A stretch of DNA of 34,978 nt from Ruminococcus sp. FC2018 (GTDB lineage: Bacteria > Bacillota > Clostridia > Oscillospirales > Ruminococcaceae): the NCBI RefSeq assembly GCF_000621805.1, contig NZ_JHXH01000020.1:1-34978 (forward strand). Direction: 5' to 3'. Positions 1-8,331 of the stretch are shown here, piece after piece. The first letter of the stretch is position 1, and each line of letters begins with the position of its first letter. Both the position numbers and the translations under genes were made by a program. The notes beneath the pieces were generated by a model. It was not told the DNA's origin. It made no database searches and saw only the letters and a program-made list of their open reading frames with translations.

Positions 1-252
1 TATGAGATCTTCTTGGACTTCCTTTTTTAGCTTTGTAGGACGGCCTGTCGACTTGCGTCCTCGGCGTTCAACATAAAAACCTTCTTTGCCTTCTTCAAGA
101 TAGATGCGCTCCCAGTCTGAGACTCTATTATGATTACTCACATCGAATTCCCGTGCTGCTTCCCTGTGGCTCAACTTTTCTTTGTGCATCGTTTCAACAA
201 CCTTGATTTTGAATTCCGGTGTGTATCTCTTATTTGGTATTCCTTTAGGCAT
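1..252 (-). CDS. IS3-family transposase OrfA (helix-turn-helix), partial
   Basis: This is an 84-codon open frame that starts at ATG 252 and runs off the window without a stop. The protein begins MPKGIPNKRYTPEFK and continues with a helix-turn-helix segment (SHREAAREFDVS) typical of the OrfA/InsE DNA-binding subunit of IS3 elements, followed by basic residues (RRGRKSTGRPTK). In this family OrfA binds the terminal inverted repeats, and a programmed frameshift with OrfB makes the full transposase. OrfB of this copy would lie left of the window. The coordinates are the visible part only. Confidence 0.85.
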   Translation of the reverse strand, partial: MPKGIPNKRYTPEFKIKVVETMHKEKLSHREAAREFDVSNHNRVSDWERIYLEEGKEGFYVERRGRKSTGRPTKLKKEVQEDLI

Positions 253-326
253 AAAAATGCCCCCTTCCGTTAGATTTCTAATTGGTATATTTCTATTATA
301 CCACATTGTCTAACAAAAGGGGAGCA
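1..326 (-). mobile_element. IS3-family insertion sequence, left copy (partial, 5' end)
   Basis: This is the upstream part of an IS3-family element transcribed leftwards and cut by the window edge. Its end is placed at 326, because the minus-strand sequence starting there (TGCTCCCC, then GTTAGACAA) matches the other end of a related copy at 34670 (TGACCCC, then GTTAGACAA). The 5'-TG terminus is usual for this family. A TGnTATAAT extended -10 lies at 295-303 on the minus strand, and a G-rich ribosome-binding site precedes the orfA start. The element sits 36 bp beyond the stop codon of the deaminase gene, so it may have replaced the end of that operon. The boundary rests on the match between the two copies and on the ORF position. 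Confidence 0.8.
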
Positions 327-361
327 TTTCAACACCGGGCGGTCTGTTGTTTATCAGGCTC

Positions 362-1651
362 TTAAACCTCGTTTTTCATTTCGTTTATAATGCGGTTTGC
401 ATTGGCGTATATCCTGTGTACATCATCCCCCACAAAGAACTCGCCGTTTTCATAAAGCACCTTTCCTGCGCACATGGTAAGGCGCACATTGGTCTTATCG
501 GCGCTGTAAACTATATTTGCAGGTATGTTGTTGAGGGGCTGCATATTAGGCTTGTTAAGGTCAATGACCACAAGGTCCGCCTGCTTGCCCGGGGCGATAA
601 TATCACACTCGTCAAGGCACATTGCCCTTGCTCCCCCCACGGTAACGGCTTTCAGGACCGTCTGCGGTCTGCAAGCCGAGGCGTCTTTGCAGCTCACCTT
701 TTGCAGGGTGGTCATAAGATACATCTCCCTGAACATATCAAGGGCGTTGTTGCTGGCAGGTCCGTCAGTTCCCAGAGCTATCTCGATGCCCATTTTCTCC
801 ATTTCCGCAACAGGAGCTATGCCGCTGGCAAGCTTGAGGTTGGACGCAGGACAGTGTACACATACCACCTTGCGCCGCCTGAAAATATCCATGTCCTCAA
901 GGGTAAGATATACATTGTGGAAGGTGGTGCCTCCGAAATCAAAGGCTCCCACGCTTTCAAAAAGCTGTGTGGGTGTCATGCCGTAGCGTGAGATGCACTC
1001 GTCCACCTCTTTTTGTGTCTCGGAATTGTGCATCGCCGTGGGTGCTTTATACTTGCGGGCAAGCTCTCCAAGTCCCTTTATAAGCCCCTTTGAACAGGTA
1101 TACTCTGCGTGTATCCCCAGCATATAGCTTATAAGTCCGCTGCCGGTGGAGTTGTACTTTTTTATCTCGTCCTCAAGCTCACACAGCCTGCTTTCCTCCC
1201 CCGATACCGAGCCGCACATAACGCTGCGGAATCCGCTCTCCACGCAGGCTCGTACATAGCCGTCACGGAAAAAGTACATATCAAACGCTGCCGTGCAGCC
1301 ACAGGTGAGATATTCAAGTATGGCAAGCTTTGTAAGGTGATATATCCTGTCCTCGTTAAGCTTTGCCTCCATGGGGAAGACCTGCTTGAAAAGCCAGTCC
1401 TGAAGAGGCAGATCGTCGGCGTAGGAGCGAAGAAAGGTCATTGCCGAATGGGTGTGTGCATTTTTCAGCCCCGGCATGATAAGGTCGCCTTTAAGGTCTG
1501 TCTGCCGCTCAAAGACCGCCTCGTCAAGCTGCTGACGGGTGGGCACCCCCACAAAGGATATCTTGTCCCCGTCCGTCCAGACTTCAGCGTTTTGCTGTAT
1601 TTCTGTGCCCTTTGCCATGGTGAGCACCCTGGCGTTGTAAAATCGTATCAT
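362..1651 (-). CDS. mtaD: Amidohydrolase: 5'-methylthioadenosine/S-adenosylhomocysteine deaminase-type
   Basis: The protein has 429 residues, full length for the TRZ/ATZ-MtaD group of metal-dependent amidohydrolases. The metal-binding HxH is at residues 66-68 (NAHTHSAM). Further metal and substrate positions follow in GIHAEYT, AMHNSET and LGTDGPASNN. Family members deaminate methylthioadenosine, S-adenosylhomocysteine or 5'-deoxyadenosine to the inosine form in the cytoplasm. The gene is the last of a minus-strand run that also holds mtnA, 76 bp upstream, and a purine nucleoside phosphorylase. Together these would convert methylthioadenosine to methylthioinosine, then to methylthioribose-1-phosphate and the ribulose form. 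The exact substrate cannot be read from sequence; 5'-deoxyadenosine is a real alternative. An IS3 element begins 36 bp past its stop. Confidence 0.85.
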   Translation of the reverse strand: MIRFYNARVLTMAKGTEIQQNAEVWTDGDKISFVGVPTRQQLDEAVFERQTDLKGDLIMPGLKNAHTHSAMTFLRSYADDLPLQDWLFKQVFPMEAKLNEDRIYHLTKLAILEYLTCGCTAAFDMYFFRDGYVRACVESGFRSVMCGSVSGEESRLCELEDEIKKYNSTGSGLISYMLGIHAEYTCSKGLIKGLGELARKYKAPTAMHNSETQKEVDECISRYGMTPTQLFESVGAFDFGGTTFHNVYLTLEDMDIFRRRKVVCVHCPASNLKLASGIAPVAEMEKMGIEIALGTDGPASNNALDMFREMYLMTTLQKVSCKDASACRPQTVLKAVTVGGARAMCLDECDIIAPGKQADLVVIDLNKPNMQPLNNIPANIVYSADKTNVRLTMCAGKVLYENGEFFVGDDVHRIYANANRIINEMKNEV

Positions 1652-1727
1652 AGCTTGCTCCTTTTCCTTATATGTTCCACCCTGTCCTTATCAACAGATA
1701 ACAAATAGCGTTATGCTTTACGACTGT

Positions 1728-2771
1728 TCAGTTAAAGTCATAGGGTGGGTAGTTTATGCCCTGCTCGGTGATTATGGCGGTGATAAGCCCTGCGTCGGTA
1801 ATATCGATAGCGGGGTTATAGCACTTTGCCTTCTCGGGGGCAACAGGCGATCTGAAAAACTCGTTTTTTATTTCGTCGGGATCTCTTTCCTCGATGACTA
1901 TTTTGGATCCGTCGTCGCAGGTAACATCAATAGTTGACGTGGGGCAGAACACATAGAAGGGTATGTGGTAATGCTGGGCAAGTATGGCAAGTCCTGCGGT
2001 GCCTATCTCGTTGGCGGTATCTCCGTTTTTGGCAACACGGTCTGCCCCCACGAAACAGGCGTTTACCTTGCCCTGGCTCATGACCAGGCTTGCCATGGAG
2101 TCACAGATAAGTGTGGTGTCAACGCCTGCGTTTGTAAGCTCGTAGGCGGTAAGCCTTGAACCCTGGAGCCTGGGGCGTGTCTCGTCAACATACGCACGAA
2201 ACTTCATTCCTTTTTCTGCCCCCAGGATAAGCGGACCCAGAGCGGTGCCGTAGCGTGATGTGGCAAGGGCACCTGCGTTGCAGTGGGTAAGGATACCGTC
2301 CCCGTCGTTTACAAGCACAAGCCCGTAGTTTGCAATAGTAAAACAGGTCTCTATATTCTGTTCGTGGATGTTTTCCGCTTCCTTGCGCAGCGCCTCTATT
2401 ATAGTTTCAAAGCTGCGGCGCATATTGTTTGCCGCCGTTCTTTCCATGCGCTTTAGTGCCCAGGGCAGATTCACTGCCGTGGGACGGGCAGTAGAAAGGT
2501 ACTTTGCAAAGGTGTGCATCATCTGGTAAAAGGTCTCCTTGTCCTGACATTCACCGGCAAAGACCTTTGCCTGCAAAAACATGGCGTATGCCGCAAAAAT
2601 GCCTATACACGGCGCACCACGGACCTGGAACCGCTTTAGTGCCGTGAACATCTCCTTTGGTGTTTCCAGCCGTATGTACGCAACACGATTGGGCAGAAGC
2701 GTCTGATCAATGGCAAGTATCGCCCTGCCGTCATCTGTCAGCCTTACAGGATCGTTTACCTCGTACCTCAT
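1728..2771 (-). CDS. mtnA: S-methyl-5-thioribose-1-phosphate isomerase
   Basis: This 347-residue protein of the eIF2B-like MtnA family isomerises 5-methylthioribose-1-phosphate to 5-methylthioribulose-1-phosphate. Some members also act on 5-deoxyribose-1-phosphate. The substrate loop RGAPCIG is at residues 51-57. The catalytic cysteine lies in THCNAG (C164), and the catalytic aspartate in VGADRVAKNGD (D244). These positions match what is known of the Bacillus subtilis enzyme. It lies 39 bp after cheW and 76 bp before the deaminase on the same strand. No other methionine-salvage gene (mtnK, mtnW, mtnX, mtnD) is in the window, so a complete Bacillus-type salvage pathway is not shown. Confidence 0.93.
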   Translation of the reverse strand: MRYEVNDPVRLTDDGRAILAIDQTLLPNRVAYIRLETPKEMFTALKRFQVRGAPCIGIFAAYAMFLQAKVFAGECQDKETFYQMMHTFAKYLSTARPTAVNLPWALKRMERTAANNMRRSFETIIEALRKEAENIHEQNIETCFTIANYGLVLVNDGDGILTHCNAGALATSRYGTALGPLILGAEKGMKFRAYVDETRPRLQGSRLTAYELTNAGVDTTLICDSMASLVMSQGKVNACFVGADRVAKNGDTANEIGTAGLAILAQHYHIPFYVFCPTSTIDVTCDDGSKIVIEERDPDEIKNEFFRSPVAPEKAKCYNPAIDITDAGLITAIITEQGINYPPYDFN

Positions 2772-2810
2772 ACTAACCTTGTCCTTTCCTTGGAAATTTG
2801 TAAGCAGCGA

Positions 2811-3257
2811 TTACCGTCTTTCCCTTACCACCCTTTCGGGGTCAAGCAGAGATATCCTTTTTTTGTTCTCGCTTATAAAGAACTTCACCGTACCCCCCTC
2901 CACAGGAGAACGTGCTATCATCTCGGGGGTTATGTCCTCAACGTCGGATACCCTGTCCACCACGATCCCTGCCTGATGAGAGTCTATCTCCACCACAATA
3001 ACGCAGCTTCTGTCGGTATAGTGCCCCTGCGGCAATGCCATACGGGCACGGAAATCTATTACCGGGATAGCCTTGCCCCTGTGGTTCATCATTCCGGTTA
3101 TGTACGCCGGCAGAGAGGGGATAAAGGTTATCTCGGGTATCTCGATTATGTCGGTCACATCGGTTATAAGGAAGGCATAGAATTTGTTGTCGGCAAAAAA
3201 GGAAAGTATCTTTCCGCCGTTTTGCTCAAAATCTTCGTCCCTTTGGGTAAAAGCCAT
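2811..3257 (-). CDS. cheW: Chemotaxis coupling protein CheW
   Basis: This 148-residue single-domain CheW is a cytoplasmic adaptor that links chemoreceptors to the CheA kinase. The fold is visible from about residue 15 (KILSFFADNKFYAF), through the central PSLPAYITGMMNHRGKAIPV segment typical of CheW, to DRVSDVEDI. It follows cheA after 20 bp, so the two are probably co-transcribed. No receptor gene, CheY, CheR, CheB or CheD is in this window, so the partners must be elsewhere. Confidence 0.93.
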   Translation of the reverse strand: MAFTQRDEDFEQNGGKILSFFADNKFYAFLITDVTDIIEIPEITFIPSLPAYITGMMNHRGKAIPVIDFRARMALPQGHYTDRSCVIVVEIDSHQAGIVVDRVSDVEDITPEMIARSPVEGGTVKFFISENKKRISLLDPERVVRERR

Positions 3258-3277
3258 GTGAATACTCTCCTTTGCTG

Positions 3278-5368
3278 TTATTTTTCATTTTCCCCGGAGG
3301 AAACTTTAAGTATCTCCTTAATGTCAAGACCTATGGTGATGGTTCCGTCGCCCAGAATAGAACATCCGCTCATTCCTGCCTCTTTAAGAGGAAATGCGGA
3401 AAGCAGAGGCGAAAACGGCTTTACAACTATCTGCTGGTCGGAGATTATGCTGTCTGCAAACAGCACCGCACCCTTGTCCCCTTCGGTGCAGTAGATAAGT
3501 ATTCCCTGTCCGATGTCCTCCACCTCGCTGGGTATGCCGAAATGCCTGCTGAGCCTTATAAGGGGCAGACACATCTCACGCAGCATAACGAACTCGTTGC
3601 CGTCGGGGTCAAGGATATAATCCTCCTGCTTGCAGGAGAACACCTCTCTTACCGAGCTTGTGGGCACAGAAAGGCTGTTTTTGCCCACACGGACGCTGAG
3701 CACGTCTATGATGGAAAGAGACAGTGGTATGCGTATGGTGAACACCGAGCCAACTCCGAACTCGGAGTCAACAAGCAGTTTTCCGCCCACCTTTTCTATG
3801 TTCTTTTTTACAACGTCCATTCCAACGCCTCTGCCGGAATACTCCGTTATCTGCTCGTTGGTGGAAAAGCCTGCTGCTATGGTAAAAGCAAACACTTCTT
3901 TATCTGTATATTCGTTCTCCGGCTTGGTGAGCAATCCGTTTTTCTTTGCCTTTGCAAGTATCTTTGCCCTGTCCATTCCTGCGCCGTTATCCCGGCAGGA
4001 TATTACCACCTCGCCGGAATCATAGCCTGCGGAAAGGGTAACCGTGGGGGGCTCGGTCTTGCCTGCCGCCGCCCTCTCCTCGGGTGTCTCGATGCCGTGG
4101 TCCACAGCGTTTCTTGTAATATGCATAAGGGGATCGTTGAGTATATCCACGATACTCTTGTCCACCTCGGTGTCCTCTCCCTCAAATTCAAGGGTAACGC
4201 CCTTTTTCAGCTTCTGGTTCATGTCACGCACAACTCTGTTCATCTTCTGGAAAGCCGTGGATACAGGCACCATTCGTATGCTCATTACCGAGTCCTGAAG
4301 CTCGTCGGTAAGCTTTTTAAGCTCACGGGCGGACTTGTTGAAACGGTCAAGGTCAACGCCCAGGTCTTTAAGGTCGGGGCTTGATGTAACGCTGCCCTGG
4401 GTAATAACTATCTCCGCCACCAGGTCAAGCAGCTGGTCCAGCTTTTCAAGATTTACCGTGATAAGACTCTGCTCATGCTTGGGGGCAGCCTTTTTCGGAG
4501 CCTGTTTTGTCCCGGGTGCAGCCTCCTTTGCCTGCTCCACAGCCTGTTCCGCCTGCTGTGGGGTGGGTGCCGCCTGTGCGGGCGCAGCCGTCTGTGCAGG
4601 CGCAGCAGACTTGTCGGGCTTGTGCAGCTGCTGTGCCTTTTCAACGTTTATACCGTCCTCAAGAAACTCCAGCACCTTCTGCGCATCGTCGGTTATAAGC
4701 TTTATTATCAGCCCGTGGGCTTTTATCTCGTCGTCCGCCTCGTCTGCGTCAAGGTCAACAGGCAGCGTAGATGTGACCTCCGCCATCTGTCCCAGTCCCC
4801 TCAGAAGCACAAAGCCTCTTGCCGAGGGCATTGCGCAGCTTTCCTGGTAGGTGACTCTGTATGTAAGGATGCTCTCATCCTCGTCGTCGGGGAAAAGGTG
4901 AGAGAGGTCCTCCTGTGCACCTGAGCTTGCCTGTGCAGCCTGAGCAGGGGCACTTTCCCCCTTCATCTGTGCGGCAAAGGCGTGTATCTTCCCCTCAAGC
5001 TCCGTGAAATCGGTAAGGGGTATATCGTCGTCGGAAAGATTGTCAAGCTCTCCTTTAAGGCTGTCGGAGCTTGCAAACAAAAGCTCGTAAAGCCCCGCCT
5101 TGTCATACTTCACATTGGGGTCGTCACGGATAATATAGAAAAGATCCTCCATAGCATGGGCAAGGGTGGACATATTCTGCAGACCCATCATGGCAGCAGA
5201 GCCTTTTATGGTGTGCATGGTACGGAATATCTCGTTTATGTCGTCCTCGCCTATGGACTCCTCCTGCTCGGTACGCATAAGGGTGTCGTCGAGCTTTTCA
5301 AGCAGGTCGCCTGTTTCAAAGACGAACATATCCAGCATACTTTCCATTCCCGCCTCAAATTTCGGCAT
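3278..5368 (-). CDS. cheA: Chemotaxis histidine kinase CheA
   Basis: The protein has 696 residues with the full P1-P5 layout. P1 (Hpt) carries the phosphorylated histidine in MHTIKGSAAM (H52). A P2-like region follows at roughly residues 160-245. An Ala/Pro/Gln-rich linker runs to about 300, and P3 (dimerisation) follows. The P4 ATPase has an N box (HITRNAVDHGIE), a G1 box (DNGAGMD) and a G2 box (GRGVGMD). P5 at the C-terminus is CheW-like. The kinase passes phosphate from ATP to CheY and controls flagellar or other output. The start codon directly follows the stop of the PH-domain gene (TAAATG), with GGAG just upstream, which suggests translational coupling to that membrane protein. All kinase motifs are intact. 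Confidence 0.96.
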   Translation of the reverse strand: MPKFEAGMESMLDMFVFETGDLLEKLDDTLMRTEQEESIGEDDINEIFRTMHTIKGSAAMMGLQNMSTLAHAMEDLFYIIRDDPNVKYDKAGLYELLFASSDSLKGELDNLSDDDIPLTDFTELEGKIHAFAAQMKGESAPAQAAQASSGAQEDLSHLFPDDEDESILTYRVTYQESCAMPSARGFVLLRGLGQMAEVTSTLPVDLDADEADDEIKAHGLIIKLITDDAQKVLEFLEDGINVEKAQQLHKPDKSAAPAQTAAPAQAAPTPQQAEQAVEQAKEAAPGTKQAPKKAAPKHEQSLITVNLEKLDQLLDLVAEIVITQGSVTSSPDLKDLGVDLDRFNKSARELKKLTDELQDSVMSIRMVPVSTAFQKMNRVVRDMNQKLKKGVTLEFEGEDTEVDKSIVDILNDPLMHITRNAVDHGIETPEERAAAGKTEPPTVTLSAGYDSGEVVISCRDNGAGMDRAKILAKAKKNGLLTKPENEYTDKEVFAFTIAAGFSTNEQITEYSGRGVGMDVVKKNIEKVGGKLLVDSEFGVGSVFTIRIPLSLSIIDVLSVRVGKNSLSVPTSSVREVFSCKQEDYILDPDGNEFVMLREMCLPLIRLSRHFGIPSEVEDIGQGILIYCTEGDKGAVLFADSIISDQQIVVKPFSPLLSAFPLKEAGMSGCSILGDGTITIGLDIKEILKVSSGENEK

Positions 5369-6901
5369 TTATATCTCAACTCCTTGCTGTATATCCTTTG
5401 GGCTTCCCTTGGGGGTGACCTCAAAGCCGTTGTTTTTCAATATTTCCAGTGCCCGTTTATAATTCACTCCCGCCACCTTATGGCGTGGAGATTTTTCTCC
5501 TGTAGTGTAGAAAAATACTGTACCGTTGCCTGCGATCTTTGAAAAGGGATCCTGCCGCACGGTGACTTTGGTTATTTTTTCTTTTTTCAGCAGCACCTTG
5601 TGGAAGGTGTACCACTTACAGTAGCTCAGCGTCAGGTCGCTGCCCTTAAAGCCCATAGAGGTGTTCAGCGCAGCCACCGCCTTTACCACCGCCATCCAGA
5701 AAAACGGCAGGGCGAGCATTATCTCGATAAAGATTATCTGGTTTCTTCTTTCGGGGAAATAATACTGTGCCGCCACCCCTGCCGCCAATGCTGCCGCAGC
5801 GGCAATAAGGGGAAAAATAACGTATCCCACGATGTTTGCGGAATTTGTTTTCACCTGTGGGTTGCACATTTTATACTCCGGTGTAAGCAGCCTTGCGGAG
5901 GCAACGGCGTCCTTTGAGGTGGTTATTGGTATAAGGGCGGATATCTCCTTGCGCCTTTTTCCGTAGCCCGAACAGCCCACCTCCACCGAACAGATGTTGA
6001 ACATCCTCATGAAGTAAGACTGTGTAAAATCAAGATAGTTTATATAGTTCCTGCGCAGCAGGTGATGCCTGCGGGAGCCTTTTCCGCTGCGTATGCGCAG
6101 AAAGTCCTCTCCCGGACGGCAGGTAAAAGCCCAGTGCCGCAGCAGATTTGAGGTAAAGCTCATTATCCACACAAGCCCTATGAGCGCACCTGCGGCAAGA
6201 AAGTATATGCCTATGCCGGAGTTCTCAATGTTCTGTATATGGTTGTTCACCTCGTTGAGAAGTCTTTTTTCAAACTCCGCATCTGTTATGAGGTACGCCT
6301 GATAAAGAATGGTGAGAAGCACTATCGCCCCGGACACTGCAGAGGTGAACAGCAGGGAAAATACAAACAGCTGTCTTTTGCGTGTTCTGAACACAAATCC
6401 GGGCTGTGCCTGCGACTTTTTACAGATAAGCTGATATATCTCCATTGCCCGTGACTTTGTAAGGTCTATGCGTATATCGGTGCTCTGAAAGCATTTTGCG
6501 TCGGTGTCGATGTACACCTGGCAGGAGTGAAGCACATACGCCACCGGTCCCTGACACACCGAGAAAGAGGCTATCTCCTCAAAGTACACCACCGTTCTTG
6601 CCATGCCCAGAAAGCCTGTGTGACCGATTATCCTATCCTCGGCAAGCTCGAAATACACAGTTACCCACCGCACGAAGGCAAAGATAAATATGGCGACGAC
6701 TATCATAATGTCAAACCAGTTGGCGTGGAGCCAGCCGGCTATATCAAACTCCATAGCTATAAGATATTTTCCCAGCGAAAAAAGCAGCAGCCACAAGTAT
6801 TTTGTGGTGTATTTAACTATCTTCACCGGGTGCTGGCGGAAGGACAGAAACGTCTTTGCCATTTTGCGCAGGTTCTTTGCCGTACCCTCTGTTCCGCTCA
6901 C
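5369..6901 (-). CDS. Multi-pass membrane protein with bacterial PH domains (YdbT-like)
   Basis: This 510-residue integral membrane protein has three repeats of a hydrophobic pair followed by a bacterial PH (bPH2) segment. TM pairs are near residues 36-83, 175-250 and 352-405, with PH-like stretches after each (for example after VYFELAEDRIIGHTGFLG). This is the layout of Bacillus YdbT-type proteins, which usually sit next to a small YdbS-type partner, as here. The start is GTG at 6901, overlapping the stop of the small partner in a GTGA. An in-frame ATG at residue 14 is an alternative. The biochemical function is not established; proposed roles concern membrane stress or lipid state. Its stop touches the cheA start. 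Confidence 0.8.
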   Translation of the reverse strand: MSGTEGTAKNLRKMAKTFLSFRQHPVKIVKYTTKYLWLLLFSLGKYLIAMEFDIAGWLHANWFDIMIVVAIFIFAFVRWVTVYFELAEDRIIGHTGFLGMARTVVYFEEIASFSVCQGPVAYVLHSCQVYIDTDAKCFQSTDIRIDLTKSRAMEIYQLICKKSQAQPGFVFRTRKRQLFVFSLLFTSAVSGAIVLLTILYQAYLITDAEFEKRLLNEVNNHIQNIENSGIGIYFLAAGALIGLVWIMSFTSNLLRHWAFTCRPGEDFLRIRSGKGSRRHHLLRRNYINYLDFTQSYFMRMFNICSVEVGCSGYGKRRKEISALIPITTSKDAVASARLLTPEYKMCNPQVKTNSANIVGYVIFPLIAAAAALAAGVAAQYYFPERRNQIIFIEIMLALPFFWMAVVKAVAALNTSMGFKGSDLTLSYCKWYTFHKVLLKKEKITKVTVRQDPFSKIAGNGTVFFYTTGEKSPRHKVAGVNYKRALEILKNNGFEVTPKGSPKDIQQGVEI

Positions 6902-7371
6902 GAAGCATCACCCCGTTCACGGTTGCGCTTTTGTAAGGCATCGTTGATGACCTGGCTTATCTCCCGTGCCTGGCGGCGTGTAAGAAAGGACATAACGCTT
7001 TTTGCCCCGGGAGAGTTGAGCACCACAAAGTTAAAGCCTGTTATAAAGCTCAGCGGTGTGAGCACCGTTGTAACGCTCAGCACCGAATCAAGGGGCACAT
7101 ACTGGTGAGAGATGAGCACAACTCCTGTGCGAAGTCTGGCACTTTCGCTGTTTACGGTGTACCTTGCCACAAGCACATAGATAGGGAAAGCGATTATCAG
7201 CAGGATTATCAACGCTGCCCACACCATATCTGCGATAATAAGAACATTCTGGGGCAAAAAATTGCTCACAGCTTTAAGCCCTGCCTTAAAGCCGGTGTGC
7301 AGACCAAAGGAAAATATAAAAAACCAGAACACGGTCCTTTTGCAAGCCGTATAGCTTTTTTCCTGCTCCAT
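6898..7371 (-). CDS. Small bacterial PH-domain membrane protein (YdbS-like)
   Basis: The protein has 157 residues. Two hydrophobic segments (about 12-40 and 44-68) are followed by one bPH2 domain: VNSESARLRTGVVLISHQ, then VPLDSVLSVTT, and a C-terminal RRQAREISQVINDAL helix. This matches the small partner of YdbS/YdbT pairs. The start ATG has GGAGAG about 7 nt upstream on the minus strand. The 3' end overlaps the start of the larger partner by 4 nt, so the two are probably made together and may form one complex. The function of the pair is not known from sequence. Confidence 0.8.
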   Translation of the reverse strand: MEQEKSYTACKRTVFWFFIFSFGLHTGFKAGLKAVSNFLPQNVLIIADMVWAALIILLIIAFPIYVLVARYTVNSESARLRTGVVLISHQYVPLDSVLSVTTVLTPLSFITGFNFVVLNSPGAKSVMSFLTRRQAREISQVINDALQKRNRERGDAS

Positions 7372-7434
7372 TATGCTCTCTCCTTGTTGGTTTTAGTGCC
7401 GTGAGGGGGTATGCCTGCCGGCGGACAGCAGGGT

Positions 7435-7491
7435 CTATCGTATCTTGCCATACCTCCGGGATATCCTTTCGGCTAACCGGCTGTGTATCAT
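7435..7491 (-). other. Possible remnant of a fumarase beta-subunit start (18-codon ORF)
   Basis: An ATG at 7491 overlaps the TGA of the fumarase alpha gene (ATGA) and has GGAG just upstream, exactly where the beta-subunit gene normally begins. It encodes only 18 residues starting MIH before a stop. The start site looks designed for coupling, but the product is too short to be an enzyme subunit. It could be the scar of a deletion or chance. A 116-bp gap follows before the next gene start. Confidence 0.25.
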
Positions 7492-8330
7492 ATCTCTCCT
7501 GCTGCGTGGCGTGTTACGTGGCAGCCCACATTTACCGACACAGGCAGTCCTGCAATATGGGTAGGTGCCTGCTCGATATTCACCGCAAGGCAGGTCTGTG
7601 TTCCGCCGAAGCCCTGGGGTCCTATTCCAAGCTTGTTTATCTTTTCGAGCATCTGCTGTTCAAGCTGTGCATAAAGGGGCTTTGGGTTGCGCCGGGAAAC
7701 ATCTCGGCAAAGGGCTTTCTTCGCAAGAAAAGCACACTTTTCAAAGTCGCCTCCGATACCCACGCCCAGAACGATAGGCGGACATGGGTTAGAGCCTGCC
7801 TTTGCAGCGACCTGTACCACCCAGTCCACTATTTCCTCATGGGTGACGCTTGGTGTCATCATTTTCAGCTGTGACATATTTTCGCTGCCAAAGCCCTTTG
7901 GCGCAACGGTTATCCTCACCTTGTCCCCCGGTGCGTAGGAAAGATGCACCACAGGGGGAGTGTTGTCCCCTGTGTTCACCCTTTCAAGGGGGTCTGAAAC
8001 GATGGAGCACCGCAGCTTCCCGTCGATGTATCCTCTGCAAACGCCGTTGTTCAGCGCCCGGTTTATGTCCCCGCCAACGAAGTGGACGTCCTGTCCCACC
8101 TCCATGAAGATAACAGCCATTCCTGTGTCCTGACAGATAGGTATGGACTGCTCACGGGCAACGTTTATATTATCTATTATATCCGAAAAAACATTTTTAC
8201 CCACAGGTGACTTTTCAAGCTGTGCATTTTTGCAGATGCACTGCTGCATATCTTCGGGCAGGTAAAGATTTGCCTTTATGCAAAGCTCCCTCACCAGGTC
8301 CTCCACCTGTTTTACATTTATCTGTCGCAT
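7488..8330 (-). CDS. fumA: Class I fumarate hydratase (or tartrate dehydratase) alpha subunit
   Basis: This 280-residue alpha subunit belongs to a two-subunit iron-sulfur hydro-lyase of the class I fumarase/TtdA family. Three cysteines suited to the [4Fe-4S] cluster are in place: C66 (PICQDTGM), C183 (SNPCPPI) and C270 (NVGCHVTRH). The protein ends where two-subunit alpha chains end. The partner beta subunit, which normally follows immediately, is not present; the next gene is a PH-domain protein. It starts 1 bp after the purine nucleoside phosphorylase stop and shares its promoter. Fumarase and L-tartrate dehydratase cannot be told apart from this subunit alone. Confidence 0.88.
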   Translation of the reverse strand: MRQINVKQVEDLVRELCIKANLYLPEDMQQCICKNAQLEKSPVGKNVFSDIIDNINVAREQSIPICQDTGMAVIFMEVGQDVHFVGGDINRALNNGVCRGYIDGKLRCSIVSDPLERVNTGDNTPPVVHLSYAPGDKVRITVAPKGFGSENMSQLKMMTPSVTHEEIVDWVVQVAAKAGSNPCPPIVLGVGIGGDFEKCAFLAKKALCRDVSRRNPKPLYAQLEQQMLEKINKLGIGPQGFGGTQTCLAVNIEQAPTHIAGLPVSVNVGCHVTRHAAGEI

Positions 8331-8331
8331 A

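Noticed and set aside
347-991. Plus-strand ORFs opposite the deaminase gene
   Set aside because: They are antisense frames of a well-supported enzyme gene and lack start signals.
3272-4384. Long plus-strand ORF of 370 codons opposite cheA
   Set aside because: It mirrors the cheA frame, has no ribosome-binding site and resembles no protein family; cheA on the other strand has all its kinase motifs.
6163-6171. Exact canonical DnaA box TTATCCACA
   Set aside because: It lies inside the coding sequence of the large PH-domain gene, alone and 7 kb from the origin spacers.
7371-7451. 26-codon ORF with TAATG overlap to the small PH-domain gene
   Set aside because: Its GGAGG sits only 1 nt from the ATG and the Cys/Pro-rich product resembles nothing; likely chance.
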